This document shows positions 47,981 to 56,503 of a stretch of DNA of 62,543 bases, one piece after another; the stretch's first letter is position 1; each line of letters starts with the position of its first letter. The notes under the pieces were generated by a model. The model was given only the letters and a program-made list of their open reading frames with translations, had not been told where the DNA came from and did no database searches. A program made the position numbers and the translations under genes. This stretch comes from Streptomyces sp. CB01881. GTDB taxonomy: Bacteria; Actinomycetota; Actinomycetes; Streptomycetales; Streptomycetaceae. The stretch lies in contig NZ_CP026498.1 of NCBI RefSeq assembly GCF_002953255.1, forward strand, positions 520,010 to 582,552, read 5' to 3'.

Positions 47981-50326
47981 ATGCACGACCGAGTCACGCC
48001 CGCGCGCCCTGCCGAGCGCCGGGCCGCCGCGCCACGCCGCCGGGCCACCGCACTGGCCCTGGCGGCGACGCTCACCACCGGCAGCGCCGCCCTCGCCCTG
48101 TCGCTCAACACGGCCTCGGCCGCGTCCGTCAACCTGCTGACCAACGCCGGCTTCGAGACCGGCACCCTGGCCGGCTGGAGCTGCGCCAACGGGTCGGTCG
48201 CCACCACCCCGGTGCACGGCGGAGGTTACTCGCTCAGCGGCGCGGCCTCGGCCTCCGACACCGCGCAGTGCCAGCAGACGGTCGCCGTCCAGCCGAACAC
48301 CCAGTACATCCTCTCCGGCTGGGTGCAGGGCAGCTACGTCTACCTCGGCGCGACCGGCACGGGCGTCAACTCCCAGGCCTGGACGCCCGGTGCGACCGAC
48401 TGGACGCAGCTCAGCAGCACCTTCACCACCGGTGCGACCACCACCTCGGTCACGGTCTTCACGCACGGCTGGTACGGCACCGGCACCTACCGCGCGGACG
48501 ACCTCACCCTGACCGGGCCGGCCGGGCCGACCGCCGGCACCAGCCCGACGGCCTCCAACAGCCCCACCGCGTCCGGCAGTCCGACGGCTTCGACCAGTCC
48601 GACCGCGTCCGGCAGCCCGACCTCGTCCAGCAGCCCCACGGCCTCCGGCAGTCCCACGGTGACGACCAGCCCCACCGCGACGGCCACCGCCACCACGCCG
48701 GGCACCGGCCCGGCCGGGGACGGCAAGGTCACCACACCCACCGGGGTGACCGTCACCAAGGTCACCCACAACGCCGTGGTACTCAGCTGGCAGCCCTCCA
48801 CCCTGACCAGCGGCGACGGCGTGGTCGCCTACAAGGTGTACTCGGGCGGCCAGCTGGTGGCCACCTCGATGGGCACCTCGGTGGCCGTCAGCTCGCTGCT
48901 GCCGAGCACCGCCTACGGCTTCACCGTCCAGGGCTACTCGGGCAGTCACGGCTCCGCCCAGTCCGCGAAGGTCTCCACGACCACCGCGGCCGCGCCCGCC
49001 GCGAGCCCGTTCCGCTCGGCCTACTTCGACCAGTGGGGCGTCTACGAGAACGCCTACCACGCGAAGAACGTCGACACCAGCGGCGCCGCCGGCAAGCTGG
49101 ACGTCATCACCTACGCCTTCGCCAACATCCACCCGACCTCGCACACCTGCTTCCAGGCGGTGAAGGCCTCCGACTCCGCCAACGAGTCCAACCCCAACGC
49201 GGGTGACGGCGCGGGTGACGCCTACGCCGACTACCAGGCCGACTACACCGGCGCGGCCAGCGTGGACGGCTCCGGCGACGTCTACGAGCAGCCGCTCAAG
49301 GGCAACTTCAACCAGCTGCGCCAGCTGAAGGCCAAGTACCCGAACCTGCGCTTCACCATCTCGATCGGCGGCTGGACGTACTCCAAGTACTTCTCCGACG
49401 CGGCCGCCACCGACGCCTCCCGCAAGGCCTTCGTCTCCTCCTGCGTCGACATGTTCCTCAAGGGGAACCTGCCGACCGGCATCGCCGGTGACGCCTCCGG
49501 CGGCCAGGCCTCGGCGGCCGGCCTCTTCGACGGCGTCGACCTCGACTGGGAGTACCCGGGCTCGGCCGGCGGCCACACCGGGAACCACTACTCCCCCGCC
49601 GACAAGCAGAACTTCACCCTGCTGCTGAAGGAGTTCCGCACCCAGCTGGACGCCCTCGGCAACGCCCAGGGCAAGCGGTTCCTGCTGACCGCGGCACTGC
49701 CCAGTGGCCAGGACAAGATCGCGCGGCTGGAGACCGACCAGATCGGCGCCTACCTGGACTACGCCGACATCATGACCTACGACATGCACGGCGCCTGGGA
49801 CGCCACGGGCCCGACCAACCACCAGGACCCGCTGCACGACAGCCCGAACGACCCGACCACGCCGATCACCCCGGGCACCCGCAAGTACAACGTGGACACC
49901 ACGCTCACCGCGTACACCACCGGCCTGCCCGAGTACGGGATCACGGGCGGGTTCCCGGCGAACAAGCTGGTGCTGGGCATCCCGTTCTACTGGCGCGGCT
50001 GGACGGGCGTCCCGGCCGGCAACAACTTCGGCCTGTACCGGAGCGCGACCGGCCCGACGCCGGCCAAGCCGCTCAGCGCCGAGGCCGGGCTGGCGGCCTG
50101 GAAGGAGCTGGGCGCCACCGCCGCCAACACCCACTGGGACCCGGTGACCGAGACCTCGTGGGTCTACGACGGCACCAACTTCTGGACGGGCGACACCCCG
50201 CAGGCCATCCAGGCGCGCGGCGCCTACGCCAAGAGCAAGGGGCTGGCCGGAATGTTCGCCTTCTCCCTGGAGAACGACGACGCCTCCGGCACCCTGCTCA
50301 ACGCCATGAACAGCAGTTTGCACTGA
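47981..50326 (+). CDS. Secreted GH18 chitinase with N-terminal carbohydrate-binding and FnIII domains
   Basis: The 781-aa precursor has a signal peptide (RRRATALALAATLTTGSAAL). Residues 52-170 are a CBM4/9-like jelly roll (NLLTNAGFETGTLAGWSCAN). A Ser/Pro/Thr linker (SPTASGSPTASTSPTASGSP) follows, then an FnIII domain (VTKVTHNAVVLSWQPSTLTS) and a GH18 catalytic domain from about 345 on. Its active-site motif is FDGVDLDWEYPG, with Asp517, Asp520, Asp522 and acid Glu524; LRFTISIGGWTYSKYF and DIMTYDMHGAWD are also present. It degrades chitin outside the cell. ATG 47981 has ccggagg. Upstream is a candidate DasR site and downstream a 47-base palindrome. Confidence 0.96.
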   Translation: MHDRVTPARPAERRAAAPRRRATALALAATLTTGSAALALSLNTASAASVNLLTNAGFETGTLAGWSCANGSVATTPVHGGGYSLSGAASASDTAQCQQTVAVQPNTQYILSGWVQGSYVYLGATGTGVNSQAWTPGATDWTQLSSTFTTGATTTSVTVFTHGWYGTGTYRADDLTLTGPAGPTAGTSPTASNSPTASGSPTASTSPTASGSPTSSSSPTASGSPTVTTSPTATATATTPGTGPAGDGKVTTPTGVTVTKVTHNAVVLSWQPSTLTSGDGVVAYKVYSGGQLVATSMGTSVAVSSLLPSTAYGFTVQGYSGSHGSAQSAKVSTTTAAAPAASPFRSAYFDQWGVYENAYHAKNVDTSGAAGKLDVITYAFANIHPTSHTCFQAVKASDSANESNPNAGDGAGDAYADYQADYTGAASVDGSGDVYEQPLKGNFNQLRQLKAKYPNLRFTISIGGWTYSKYFSDAAATDASRKAFVSSCVDMFLKGNLPTGIAGDASGGQASAAGLFDGVDLDWEYPGSAGGHTGNHYSPADKQNFTLLLKEFRTQLDALGNAQGKRFLLTAALPSGQDKIARLETDQIGAYLDYADIMTYDMHGAWDATGPTNHQDPLHDSPNDPTTPITPGTRKYNVDTTLTAYTTGLPEYGITGGFPANKLVLGIPFYWRGWTGVPAGNNFGLYRSATGPTPAKPLSAEAGLAAWKELGATAANTHWDPVTETSWVYDGTNFWTGDTPQAIQARGAYAKSKGLAGMFAFSLENDDASGTLLNAMNSSLH

Positions 50327-50340
50327 TGTAGCGTCAGGTC

Positions 50341-50445
50341 GGTCGCCGGGCTCCGGCGCAGCACGGCCGGGCATCCGGTCGGGCTCCGGCGCAGCACCGC
50401 CCGGCTCCGGCAAAGCACAGCCGGGCATCCGGTCAGGCATTGCCG
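50341..50445. repeat. Imperfect direct repeats after the chitinase
   Basis: The element CGGGCTCCGGCGCAGCAC followed by GCCGGGCATCCGGT recurs two to three times, with variants (CCGGCTCCGGCAAAGCACAG). It is non-coding and lies between the chitinase stop and the terminator. Confidence 0.7.
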
Positions 50446-50460
50446 GGCGTCGCCAGGAAT

Positions 50461-50507
50461 GACCCGGGGGCCGCGCGGATCACGGTGATCCGCGCGGCCC
50501 CCGGGTC
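50461..50507. terminator. 47-base near-perfect palindrome, bidirectional terminator
   Basis: From GACCCGGGGGCCGCGCGG to CCGCGCGGCCCCCGGGTC the sequence is self-complementary around a central GGTG/CACG turn, giving a stem of at least 21 base pairs. It separates the chitinase from the convergent YidD gene. Confidence 0.9.
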
Positions 50508-50524
50508 GCCTCCGCCGTCCGCCG

Positions 50525-51085
50525 TCAGTGCTCCGGCACCGGGTCGACCCCGTTGCCGCGGCGCGCCACGCCCGGTCGGCAGCGGAGCAGCCGGCCGACC
50601 GTCAGCCGGGCGCCGCGCACCGCACCGTGCCGGTGCAGCGCCTGGACGGCGTAGGTCGAACAGGTCGGCGTGTACGGGCAGCAGGCCGGACGCTTCGGAC
50701 TGACCTCGGTCCGGTAGTACCGCACCGCGCCGTAGAGCACGCCCGCCGCGAAGCCGCCCGGGGCGGGCGCCGCCGGGTCGGCCTGACCGCGGCGCCGGCC
50801 GCGACCGCCGGTCAGGGCGAACCGCACGCCCGCGGCCATCATCACCGGCACCAGCACGATCAGACAGGGATCGGCGACGTCCCCGCAGCAGTCGCAGGCG
50901 TCGCACGCATCCGACCAGTCGCGGTCCTTCTTCTTGGTCTTGCCGTTCTGCCGCTTGTACGCCAGCCACTCCCACCGCTGTGCCTTCCGCCGCCGTCGCT
51001 CCTTCTCGGGCAGCCACCACCAGGCCTGCTCGGGGCGGCGCGGCGGCGGATAGGAGAGTGGCTGATGGGGCGGCGGATGGGCCAC
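50525..51085 (-). CDS. YidD-domain protein with Cys-rich N-terminal extension
   Basis: The last 75 residues of this 186-aa protein are a YidD (membrane insertion efficiency factor) domain: GAVRYYRTEVSPKRPACCPY, TPTCSTYAVQALHRHGAVRG, ARLTVGRLLRCRPGVARRGN and GVDPVPEH. The first 110 are not found in YidD: Pro-rich start, basic KERRRRKAQRWEWLAYKRQN, cysteines at 61, 64, 66, 67 and 74 (ACDACDCCGDVADPC) and one hydrophobic segment (LIVLVPVMMAAGV). The canonical yidD sits with rnpA and yidC, which this gene does not. The Cys cluster could bind metal. I consider it a second, modified copy. Confidence 0.85.
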   Translation of the reverse strand: MAHPPPHQPLSYPPPRRPEQAWWWLPEKERRRRKAQRWEWLAYKRQNGKTKKKDRDWSDACDACDCCGDVADPCLIVLVPVMMAAGVRFALTGGRGRRRGQADPAAPAPGGFAAGVLYGAVRYYRTEVSPKRPACCPYTPTCSTYAVQALHRHGAVRGARLTVGRLLRCRPGVARRGNGVDPVPEH

Positions 51086-51196
51086 GGCTCACGGTCCCTT
51101 CGGCAGGCCCGACGGGACCGGCCCCCGACGGTCCGGTCAGATTATCGAAGACGGGCCATCGAGGGGCACGGTCCCGTGCACCCTCCGGGAGAGCGG

Positions 51197-51970
51197 TCAG
51201 TCCTGGCCGCCCCCCAGGGTGGGGAAGAGATCGGTGAACGGCTGGGTGGTCACCGAGACGCTCCGGCCGAACGGGTCGTCGAAGTCCCAGATCAGGAAGA
51301 GCAGGAAGGCGATCAGTGCGCTGAACGCCCCCGCCAGCAGCAACTCCCGCGTCGAACGCCGGATCTGCAGCGCGAACACCATGCCGACGGTCACCACGGC
51401 ACCGACGATCAGACCGAACCAGACCACCCCCGGCATGGTCGGCCCGGCATTCTGGCCGCGGGCGTTGCGGGCGTCGTCGGCGGTGCTGATCCGGTCCATC
51501 ATCGGCTGGTAGGCCTGGGCCTCCAGATCGCCGGCCGGGGTGCGGGTGGCGACGTCCTGGCGCAGCTTGTCCAGCAGTTCGGTGCCCCGCGTGGAGATCT
51601 CGCCGTGCTCGCGCATGTACGCCCACTCGACGTCGACGACGTACGAGACGTAGGCGTCCACGTCGGCGCGGACCTTGTCGCGGAACTCGACCGGGTACAC
51701 CTGGGCGCGCTCGCTCACCTCGTGCAGCGACTGCGCCTCGCGCAGCACGTCGTCCTGGGCGGCGCCGCGCGCCTCCCAGACGCCGGCGATGGCGAGGCCG
51801 AGCACGATCGCGTAGACCACGCCGATCATCATCGTCATGTACTCGATGACATCGGGTGTCTCGTCGGTGTTCTCGTCCTCGCTGGCCCGGCGGTGCCTCA
51901 GCAGCACCACCGCCACCACGACGGCGCAGGCTGCCGACATGGCGATGGCCAGCGCCAACCACTCGGACAT
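51197..51970 (-). CDS. DUF4239 membrane protein
   Basis: The 257-aa protein starts at ATG 51970 behind gggag. TM segments are LALAIAMSAACAVVVAVVLL, YMTMMIGVVYAIVLGLAIAG, VVWFGLIVGAVVTVGMVFAL and ELLLAGAFSALIAFLLFLIW. Between them lies a helical loop (EAQSLHEVSERAQVYPVEFR). This four-helix bestrophin-like arrangement is the DUF4239 family, whose function is unknown. The 226 bases beyond the start are rich in CCGGCTTGCG-like repeats. Confidence 0.88.
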   Translation of the reverse strand: MSEWLALAIAMSAACAVVVAVVLLRHRRASEDENTDETPDVIEYMTMMIGVVYAIVLGLAIAGVWEARGAAQDDVLREAQSLHEVSERAQVYPVEFRDKVRADVDAYVSYVVDVEWAYMREHGEISTRGTELLDKLRQDVATRTPAGDLEAQAYQPMMDRISTADDARNARGQNAGPTMPGVVWFGLIVGAVVTVGMVFALQIRRSTRELLLAGAFSALIAFLLFLIWDFDDPFGRSVSVTTQPFTDLFPTLGGGQD

Positions 51971-52308
51971 GGGAACTCCCTTCTTCAGCTTGGGTTTTCC
52001 GGTTTCTTCGGCCGGCTCGGATGCGCCGGCCTGCGGTCGCCGGCTCGGGTTCGCCGAGCGGGTTCGCCGGCTTGCGCCCACCGGCTTGCGTTCACGGGCT
52101 TGCGTCCAACCGCCTTCGGTTCCGCTTCCGGCCCGCGCGGGTGGTCCGACTCGCGCGGGCCGGATCGGATGGCCCGGCCCGGGTGTTCCCGCGCGTGCCC
52201 GGCCGCCGTCGTGGGACGCGGCCGGACACCGTGGAGCGGGTGCCGGCCACCGGGCCCGAGCGCCGGGGAACGTGCGCGCCGTGGGCGCTCCCGGTGGGCG
52301 CGCCGTGG
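51971..52308. other. Intergenic region with GC-rich short repeats
   Basis: From 51998 to about 52105 the elements CGCCGGC, GGCTTGCG and CACCGGCTTGCG recur at intervals of roughly 10-20 bases (for example CGCCGGCTTGCGCCCACCGG). The stretch to 52308 contains no gene that I can support. The promoter of the DUF4239 gene must lie next to 51970. Confidence 0.5.
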
Positions 52309-53244
52309 TCAGGAGCGGCCGGAGCCGCCACGGCCGGACCGGCCACGTGGGCGCAGGGCCGCCGCAGCCAGTACGGCGGGGACGGTGACCAGCAGCATCG
52401 TCCTGGTCGGTGAACTGCCGTGGTGGCGTTCCGGCGCGGGCGCCGGCGGGGCCAGCGGAAGCCGGACCGGTTTGACCACCGGCTTCGGCCGGACCGGGCT
52501 GGGGGCCGGCGCACTGGGCTCGACCGTCGGTGCCGGCGGTTCCGGCACGGGCGGCGGGGGCGGGACGACCGGCTGCGCGGTGGGTCTCGGCGTGGGTGTC
52601 GGCGTCGGCCGGGGGGACGCGGGCGGCGGGGTGGGCCTCGGCGTCGGGGTGGGAGCGGCCGGCGGAACCGGTGCGGGGGCCGGCGGTGGGGTCGGCGCCG
52701 GGGTGGGTCTGGGCGTCGGAGTGGGTGTCGACGTCGGCGTGGGCGTCGGTTTCGGAGTGGGTGTCGGCGTCGGTTTCGGAGTGGGTGTCGGGGTGGGCGT
52801 CGGCGTAGGGCTCGGGCACGGGTGGCAGGGCTTGGGGTGCGGATGCGGATGCGGATGCGGCTTGGGGCTGGGCTTGGGGTGGTGCAACAGCCCGGAGAGG
52901 TCGACGGTCACGCCGACCTCGACGTCGACGTCGACCTCGACGTCCACACCCCCCTCGCCGACCGACACCGAGACGTCCGTATCGGTGTCGACGCAGGTCT
53001 CGACCACCGGGCCGTGGGGTTTGCCCCCACCCTGGTGCTCGGGGACACGCGCCCCGGCCGCGCCGCTCAGCAGCGCGCAGAGTGCGGCGACCCCGGCCGC
53101 CGCGCCGGCCAGCCGGGCCCGGCGTCCGCGGACACCGCCGCCGTCACCGCTCACCGTGATCAGATCTGCGGTCACGGTCGCCCGTCCACCGGTATCCGTC
53201 GGGACTGCTGGGGCTGCTGTCGCTGCAGCATGGGTTCCTTGCAC
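52309..53244 (-). CDS. Secreted or wall-anchored Thr/Pro-repeat protein
   Basis: This protein of up to 311 aa has a signal peptide region (ARLAGAAAGVAALCALLSGA), an Asp/Val strand domain (VDVEVDVDVEVGVTVDLSGL), a KPHPHPHPHPKPCHPCPSP stretch and then about 140 residues of Thr/Pro repeats (TPTPTPKPTPTPTPKPTPTP). It ends with a hydrophobic segment (TMLLVTVPAVLAAAALRPRG) and basic tail, so it is probably membrane-anchored and exposed on the wall. GTG 53244 was used; GTG 53175 is equally possible. Confidence 0.7.
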   Translation of the reverse strand: MQGTHAAATAAPAVPTDTGGRATVTADLITVSGDGGGVRGRRARLAGAAAGVAALCALLSGAAGARVPEHQGGGKPHGPVVETCVDTDTDVSVSVGEGGVDVEVDVDVEVGVTVDLSGLLHHPKPSPKPHPHPHPHPKPCHPCPSPTPTPTPTPTPKPTPTPTPKPTPTPTSTPTPTPRPTPAPTPPPAPAPVPPAAPTPTPRPTPPPASPRPTPTPTPRPTAQPVVPPPPPVPEPPAPTVEPSAPAPSPVRPKPVVKPVRLPLAPPAPAPERHHGSSPTRTMLLVTVPAVLAAAALRPRGRSGRGGSGRS

Positions 53245-53303
53245 CTCTCACGTCGTCGGGAGCGTCGTCTGGGGGGATCGGCCGGCGCTGGGAGGCCGAC
53301 ACC

Positions 53304-53333
53304 GGACGGCCCGCCTCAAGGGGCGGGCCGTCC
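53304..53333. terminator. Terminator of the encapsulin gene
   Basis: GGACGGCCCGCC and GGCGGGCCGTCC form a perfect 12-base-pair stem with a 6-base loop about 90 bases downstream of the encapsulin stop. Confidence 0.85.
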
Positions 53334-53423
53334 GACATCTGGTGAAACGATCTTGCGGTGGTCCGGGTTACGGCCCGACCGCGTTCTGTCCGGCCGTCAG
53401 CGGGTGACGGCCCGGTGCACCGC

Positions 53424-54833
53424 TCAGTGGCGGCCGTGCGCGATCTCGACGTTCTCCAGGACGCCGACCGCGTCCGGCACCAGGATCGCGGCCGAGTAGT
53501 AGGCGCTGACCAGGTAGGAGATGATCGCCTTCTCGCTGATGCCCATGAAGCGGACCGAGAGGCTGGGCTGGTACTCGTCCGGGATGCCGGTCTGGTGCAG
53601 GCCGATGACGCCCTGGTTGTCCTCGCCGGTCCGGATCACCAGGATGGAGCTGGTGTTCTCCTTGGTGATCGGGATCTTGCTGCACGGCAGGATCGGCACC
53701 CCGCGCCAGGCCGGCACCTGCTGCCCGCCGAGGTCGACATGGTGGGGGTAGAGCCCGCGCGCGTTCAGCTCGCGGCCGATCGCCGCGATGGTGCGCGGGT
53801 GCGCGAGCAGGTAGTCCGGGTCGCGGCGGCGGTTGAGCAGCTCGTCCAGGTCGTCCGGGGTGGGCGGGCCGGAGTGGGTCTGGATCCGCTGGTCGAAGTC
53901 GGCGTTGTTGAGCAGGCCGAACTCCGGGTTGTTGATGAGCTCGAACTCCTGGCGCTCGCGCAGCGCCTCGATGGTCAGCCGGAGCTGGTGCTCGGTCTGG
54001 TTCATCGGCTGGTTGTAGAGGTCGGCGACCCGGGTGTGCACCTTGAGCACGGTCTGCGCGACGCTCAGCTCGTACTCGCGCGGCTTCAGCTCGTAGTCCA
54101 CGAAGGCGCCGGGCAGCTCGTACTCGCCCCGGTGGCCGGCCGACATGGCGATCTCGGCCTCACCGCGCTCGTTCTGGCGCTGGAGCGGCAGCGCGAGGAA
54201 GTCGCGGATGTGGTCCTGGAGGGCGGTCGAGCCCTCCCGGATGGCCTGGAACTCCCGCCGGGGCAGGGAGAGCACGGTGCCGGCGGTGGCAGACTTGGCG
54301 GTGAACTCCCAGACGGCGTCGGGGTCGAGCACCGCCTGCTCGCCGAAGCGGTCGCCGTCACCGAGGACGCCGACGACGGTCTCGTCGCCGTACTTGCCGG
54401 TGCCGATCTGGTTGATCTTGCCGTGGGCGATGAGGTAGATCCGGTCGGCCGCCGCGCCGCGCTCGGCCAGCACCTCACCGGGGCCGAAGTCCCGCTGCTC
54501 GCAGCGGTCGGCGAGGGCGATCAGCACGTCGTCGTCCTCGAAGCCGCGCAGCAGGGCGAGTTCGCCCAGCTCGCGCGGGATGACCCGGACCTCCGAACCG
54601 GTCTTGATGAACTCGATCCGGCCGTCGCCCACGGTGTAGGTGAGGCGGCGGTTGACGCGGTACGCGCCACCGGCGGCCTGCACCCAGGGCAGCACCTTGA
54701 GCAGCCAGCGGGAGGTGATCTCCTGCATCTGCGGCGCGGACTTGGTGGTGGTGGCGAGATTGCGGGCAGCGGCTGTGGTGAGGCTCGACTGCTGCGGAAC
54801 CTGCTGTGTCTCCGGGCTGGTCTCCACCGGCAT
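53424..54833 (-). CDS. eshA: Family 2B encapsulin shell protein (EshA-like)
   Basis: The 469-aa protein matches EshA in length and plan. An N-terminal arm and HK97-type start ([20 protein letters not shown]) is interrupted at about residues 96-211 by a cyclic-nucleotide-binding-type domain ([40 protein letters not shown]). The HK97 fold then resumes: [80 protein letters not shown]. Such proteins assemble into nanocompartments; family 2B shells package terpene cyclases or polyprenyl transferases. No cargo-type gene is adjacent. ATG 54833 has aaggagaa upstream. Inverted repeats lie in its 5' region. Confidence 0.94.
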   Translation of the reverse strand: MPVETSPETQQVPQQSSLTTAAARNLATTTKSAPQMQEITSRWLLKVLPWVQAAGGAYRVNRRLTYTVGDGRIEFIKTGSEVRVIPRELGELALLRGFEDDDVLIALADRCEQRDFGPGEVLAERGAAADRIYLIAHGKINQIGTGKYGDETVVGVLGDGDRFGEQAVLDPDAVWEFTAKSATAGTVLSLPRREFQAIREGSTALQDHIRDFLALPLQRQNERGEAEIAMSAGHRGEYELPGAFVDYELKPREYELSVAQTVLKVHTRVADLYNQPMNQTEHQLRLTIEALRERQEFELINNPEFGLLNNADFDQRIQTHSGPPTPDDLDELLNRRRDPDYLLAHPRTIAAIGRELNARGLYPHHVDLGGQQVPAWRGVPILPCSKIPITKENTSSILVIRTGEDNQGVIGLHQTGIPDEYQPSLSVRFMGISEKAIISYLVSAYYSAAILVPDAVGVLENVEIAHGRH

Positions 54834-55398
54834 CGGCAGGGTTCTCCTTCATCTGGTCAGGTCACGCCGATCTGCCGCGGCGAAATGTGTGGCAGATCGT
54901 CAGATAGGCTTCATGGTGGGGGCGTTGGCGAAATCTCGCACGGCCCTCCGCCCACTCGGGCGGCCCACCGGGAACCCTAGATCACCGACACCCGGCCAGC
55001 CCCGTACGAACGCCGAGTGCCCCCCGATAGGGTGAATCTCAACCATGGAGTGGTTGGAATCCGTCAACTGTCCCTAGACGGAACTTCGAATTCCTGTGCA
55101 TGCGAATCGCCCCCGGCCCGGAACGATCCCATCCAACCGAACGGAGCTACGGGAGGATTCGCGATCCCACGGCTGGGCCGTAACCCCGTGGAACTGGAGT
55201 TCGATCGTCGAACGGGTGGAGCGCACCGACGGCCGGAGGCTGCGGCGACGGGGCGTCGGACCACGCCGGTGCCCCTGCCGTCGATCCCGCACCGGCCTGC
55301 CACCGGCACGGCACGGAGCGGCACCGGCACGGCACCGGAGCGCTCACCGACCCGGTCCGGCCCGGCTCAGGCCTCTCGCGGCTCAGTCTTCTCGCGGC
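54834..55398. other. Encapsulin upstream region with inverted repeats
   Basis: No gene is seen in 565 bases. Two candidate control elements stand out. CGATCTGCC-N14-GGCAGATCG (54868-54899, 9-base perfect arms) begins 35 bases upstream of the encapsulin start. CAACCA-N5-TGGTTG (55040-55056) lies about 205 bases upstream, next to an AT-richer GATAGGGTGAATC stretch. From 55290 to 55340 CACCGGCACGGCA repeats occur, before the 16-base repeats at the next gene's end. Confidence 0.6.
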
Positions 55399-55412
55399 TC
55401 AGTCTTCTCGCG
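55365..55412. repeat. 16-bp tandem repeat across the stop of the membrane-protein gene
   Basis: Three copies of GCTCAGTCTTCTCGCG (the first reads GCTCAGGCCTCTCGCG) lie in tandem. The third includes the last codons and stop of the leftward gene ending at 55399. Confidence 0.85.
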
Positions 55413-56364
55413 GCCGCCGCCTGTGACGGCGGTACCAGACCGCGCCCACCAGCCCGGAGAGGCCGATCAGCGCGAGGGCGAGTACCGGCCACCGGCTGCT
55501 GGCGAGCCGAATGTCGGCGAGCACCAGGAACACCACGGTCCCCACCGGGATCAACAACGAGAACGCCGTCTGGACGGCGGCCGCGACGATCCCGGGATCG
55601 GTACGGGCACTGCGCCGCTCGGGCCAGCCGGCCTGGTCACCACCGAAGTAGAAGGAGACGGCCCGGGTCGCCATCCGGCCGGTGGCCCGGTAGTAGGAGA
55701 CCGCCATGTAGGGCAGCCAGACCAGCGGGACGACCATGCCGACCATGAGGACCAGCACCACCACCAGCCACCCGCCGGCCGTCCGCCAGCGGGAGGGCGG
55801 CGGGTCGACGCTCTCGCTGGTCAGTCCGAGCAGCCGGGCCATCCGCCAGATCAGCGACCAGAACCCGCGCCGTTGCCCGTCGCCCGTGGCAGCCGACGGG
55901 TGCTCCGCGAGGGAGCGCTCCGCGGCGGCCACATCGGGGTGGGCGCCCTGGAGTACCAACAGTTCGGCGGTCCGCTCCGGGGCGGCCGGGTCCTTGCCGG
56001 ACAAGGCGGCGAGTTCCAGGAACAGCTGCCCCTGTTCCAGCAGCGCGGTGCAGAACGCGAACGGCACCAGCCACAGGAACGGCCCGCCGACGAAGGCGCC
56101 CTCGTTGCGACTCACCCGCCGGGCGCGGTCCACGGACAGCGCCACCAGCTCCCTCAGGTCCGCGTCCGGATGCGATGCCCGCAACTTGGCGACCCGGCGT
56201 GCGGCACGCGGGCCGCGGTGGCGGACGGCGAACACGGCGAGCAGCTCCGGCAGCCTGGAAGGGCGGGCACGGATCGAGCGCACCAGCTCCGCGACCGGGG
56301 GCTCGGGCGCGTCGGGCTTCTCCGGTACCGGTACCGCCGATCCCTCGGGTGTCACGTCCGTCAC
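55399..56364 (-). CDS. Multi-pass membrane protein of unknown function
   Basis: The 321-aa protein starts at GTG 56364 (VTDVTPEGSAVPVPEKPDAP). After a cytoplasmic, helical N-terminal half (PSRLPELLAVFAVRHRGPRA) come a weak hydrophobic segment (GGPFLWLVPFAFCTALLEQG), then three clear TM segments (WLVVVLVLMVGMVVPLVWLP, IVAAAVQTAFSLLIPVGTVV and VLALALIGLSGLVGAVWY), ending in RRHRRRPRED. I recognise no family. It is on the strand of the encapsulin gene, 565 bases upstream of it, so it is unlikely to share its transcript. Confidence 0.75.
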   Translation of the reverse strand: MTDVTPEGSAVPVPEKPDAPEPPVAELVRSIRARPSRLPELLAVFAVRHRGPRAARRVAKLRASHPDADLRELVALSVDRARRVSRNEGAFVGGPFLWLVPFAFCTALLEQGQLFLELAALSGKDPAAPERTAELLVLQGAHPDVAAAERSLAEHPSAATGDGQRRGFWSLIWRMARLLGLTSESVDPPPSRWRTAGGWLVVVLVLMVGMVVPLVWLPYMAVSYYRATGRMATRAVSFYFGGDQAGWPERRSARTDPGIVAAAVQTAFSLLIPVGTVVFLVLADIRLASSRWPVLALALIGLSGLVGAVWYRRHRRRPRED

Positions 56365-56503
56365 CGCTTCACCTCTGCCCGCTCGGCCTCGGCTGCCCGT
56401 TCCGCCTCGGCTGCCTGTTCCGCCTCGGGGCGCTCCGGGCGGGCAGCCCACGGCCCCTGCCAGCAGCCTAGTATCGGCACGCCGAGGCCGCTCGCGCCGC
56501 TGA

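Noticed and set aside
47963..50440. 825-aa open frame opposite the chitinase
   Set aside because: Antisense shadow rich in Val/Gly/Asp without domains; the chitinase on the plus strand is unambiguous.
51197..52819. 540-aa extension of the DUF4239 gene into the Thr/Pro gene region
   Set aside because: The family start MSEWLALAIAM with its own ribosome-binding site is at 51970; upstream codons are Arg/Pro/Ala shadow sequence.
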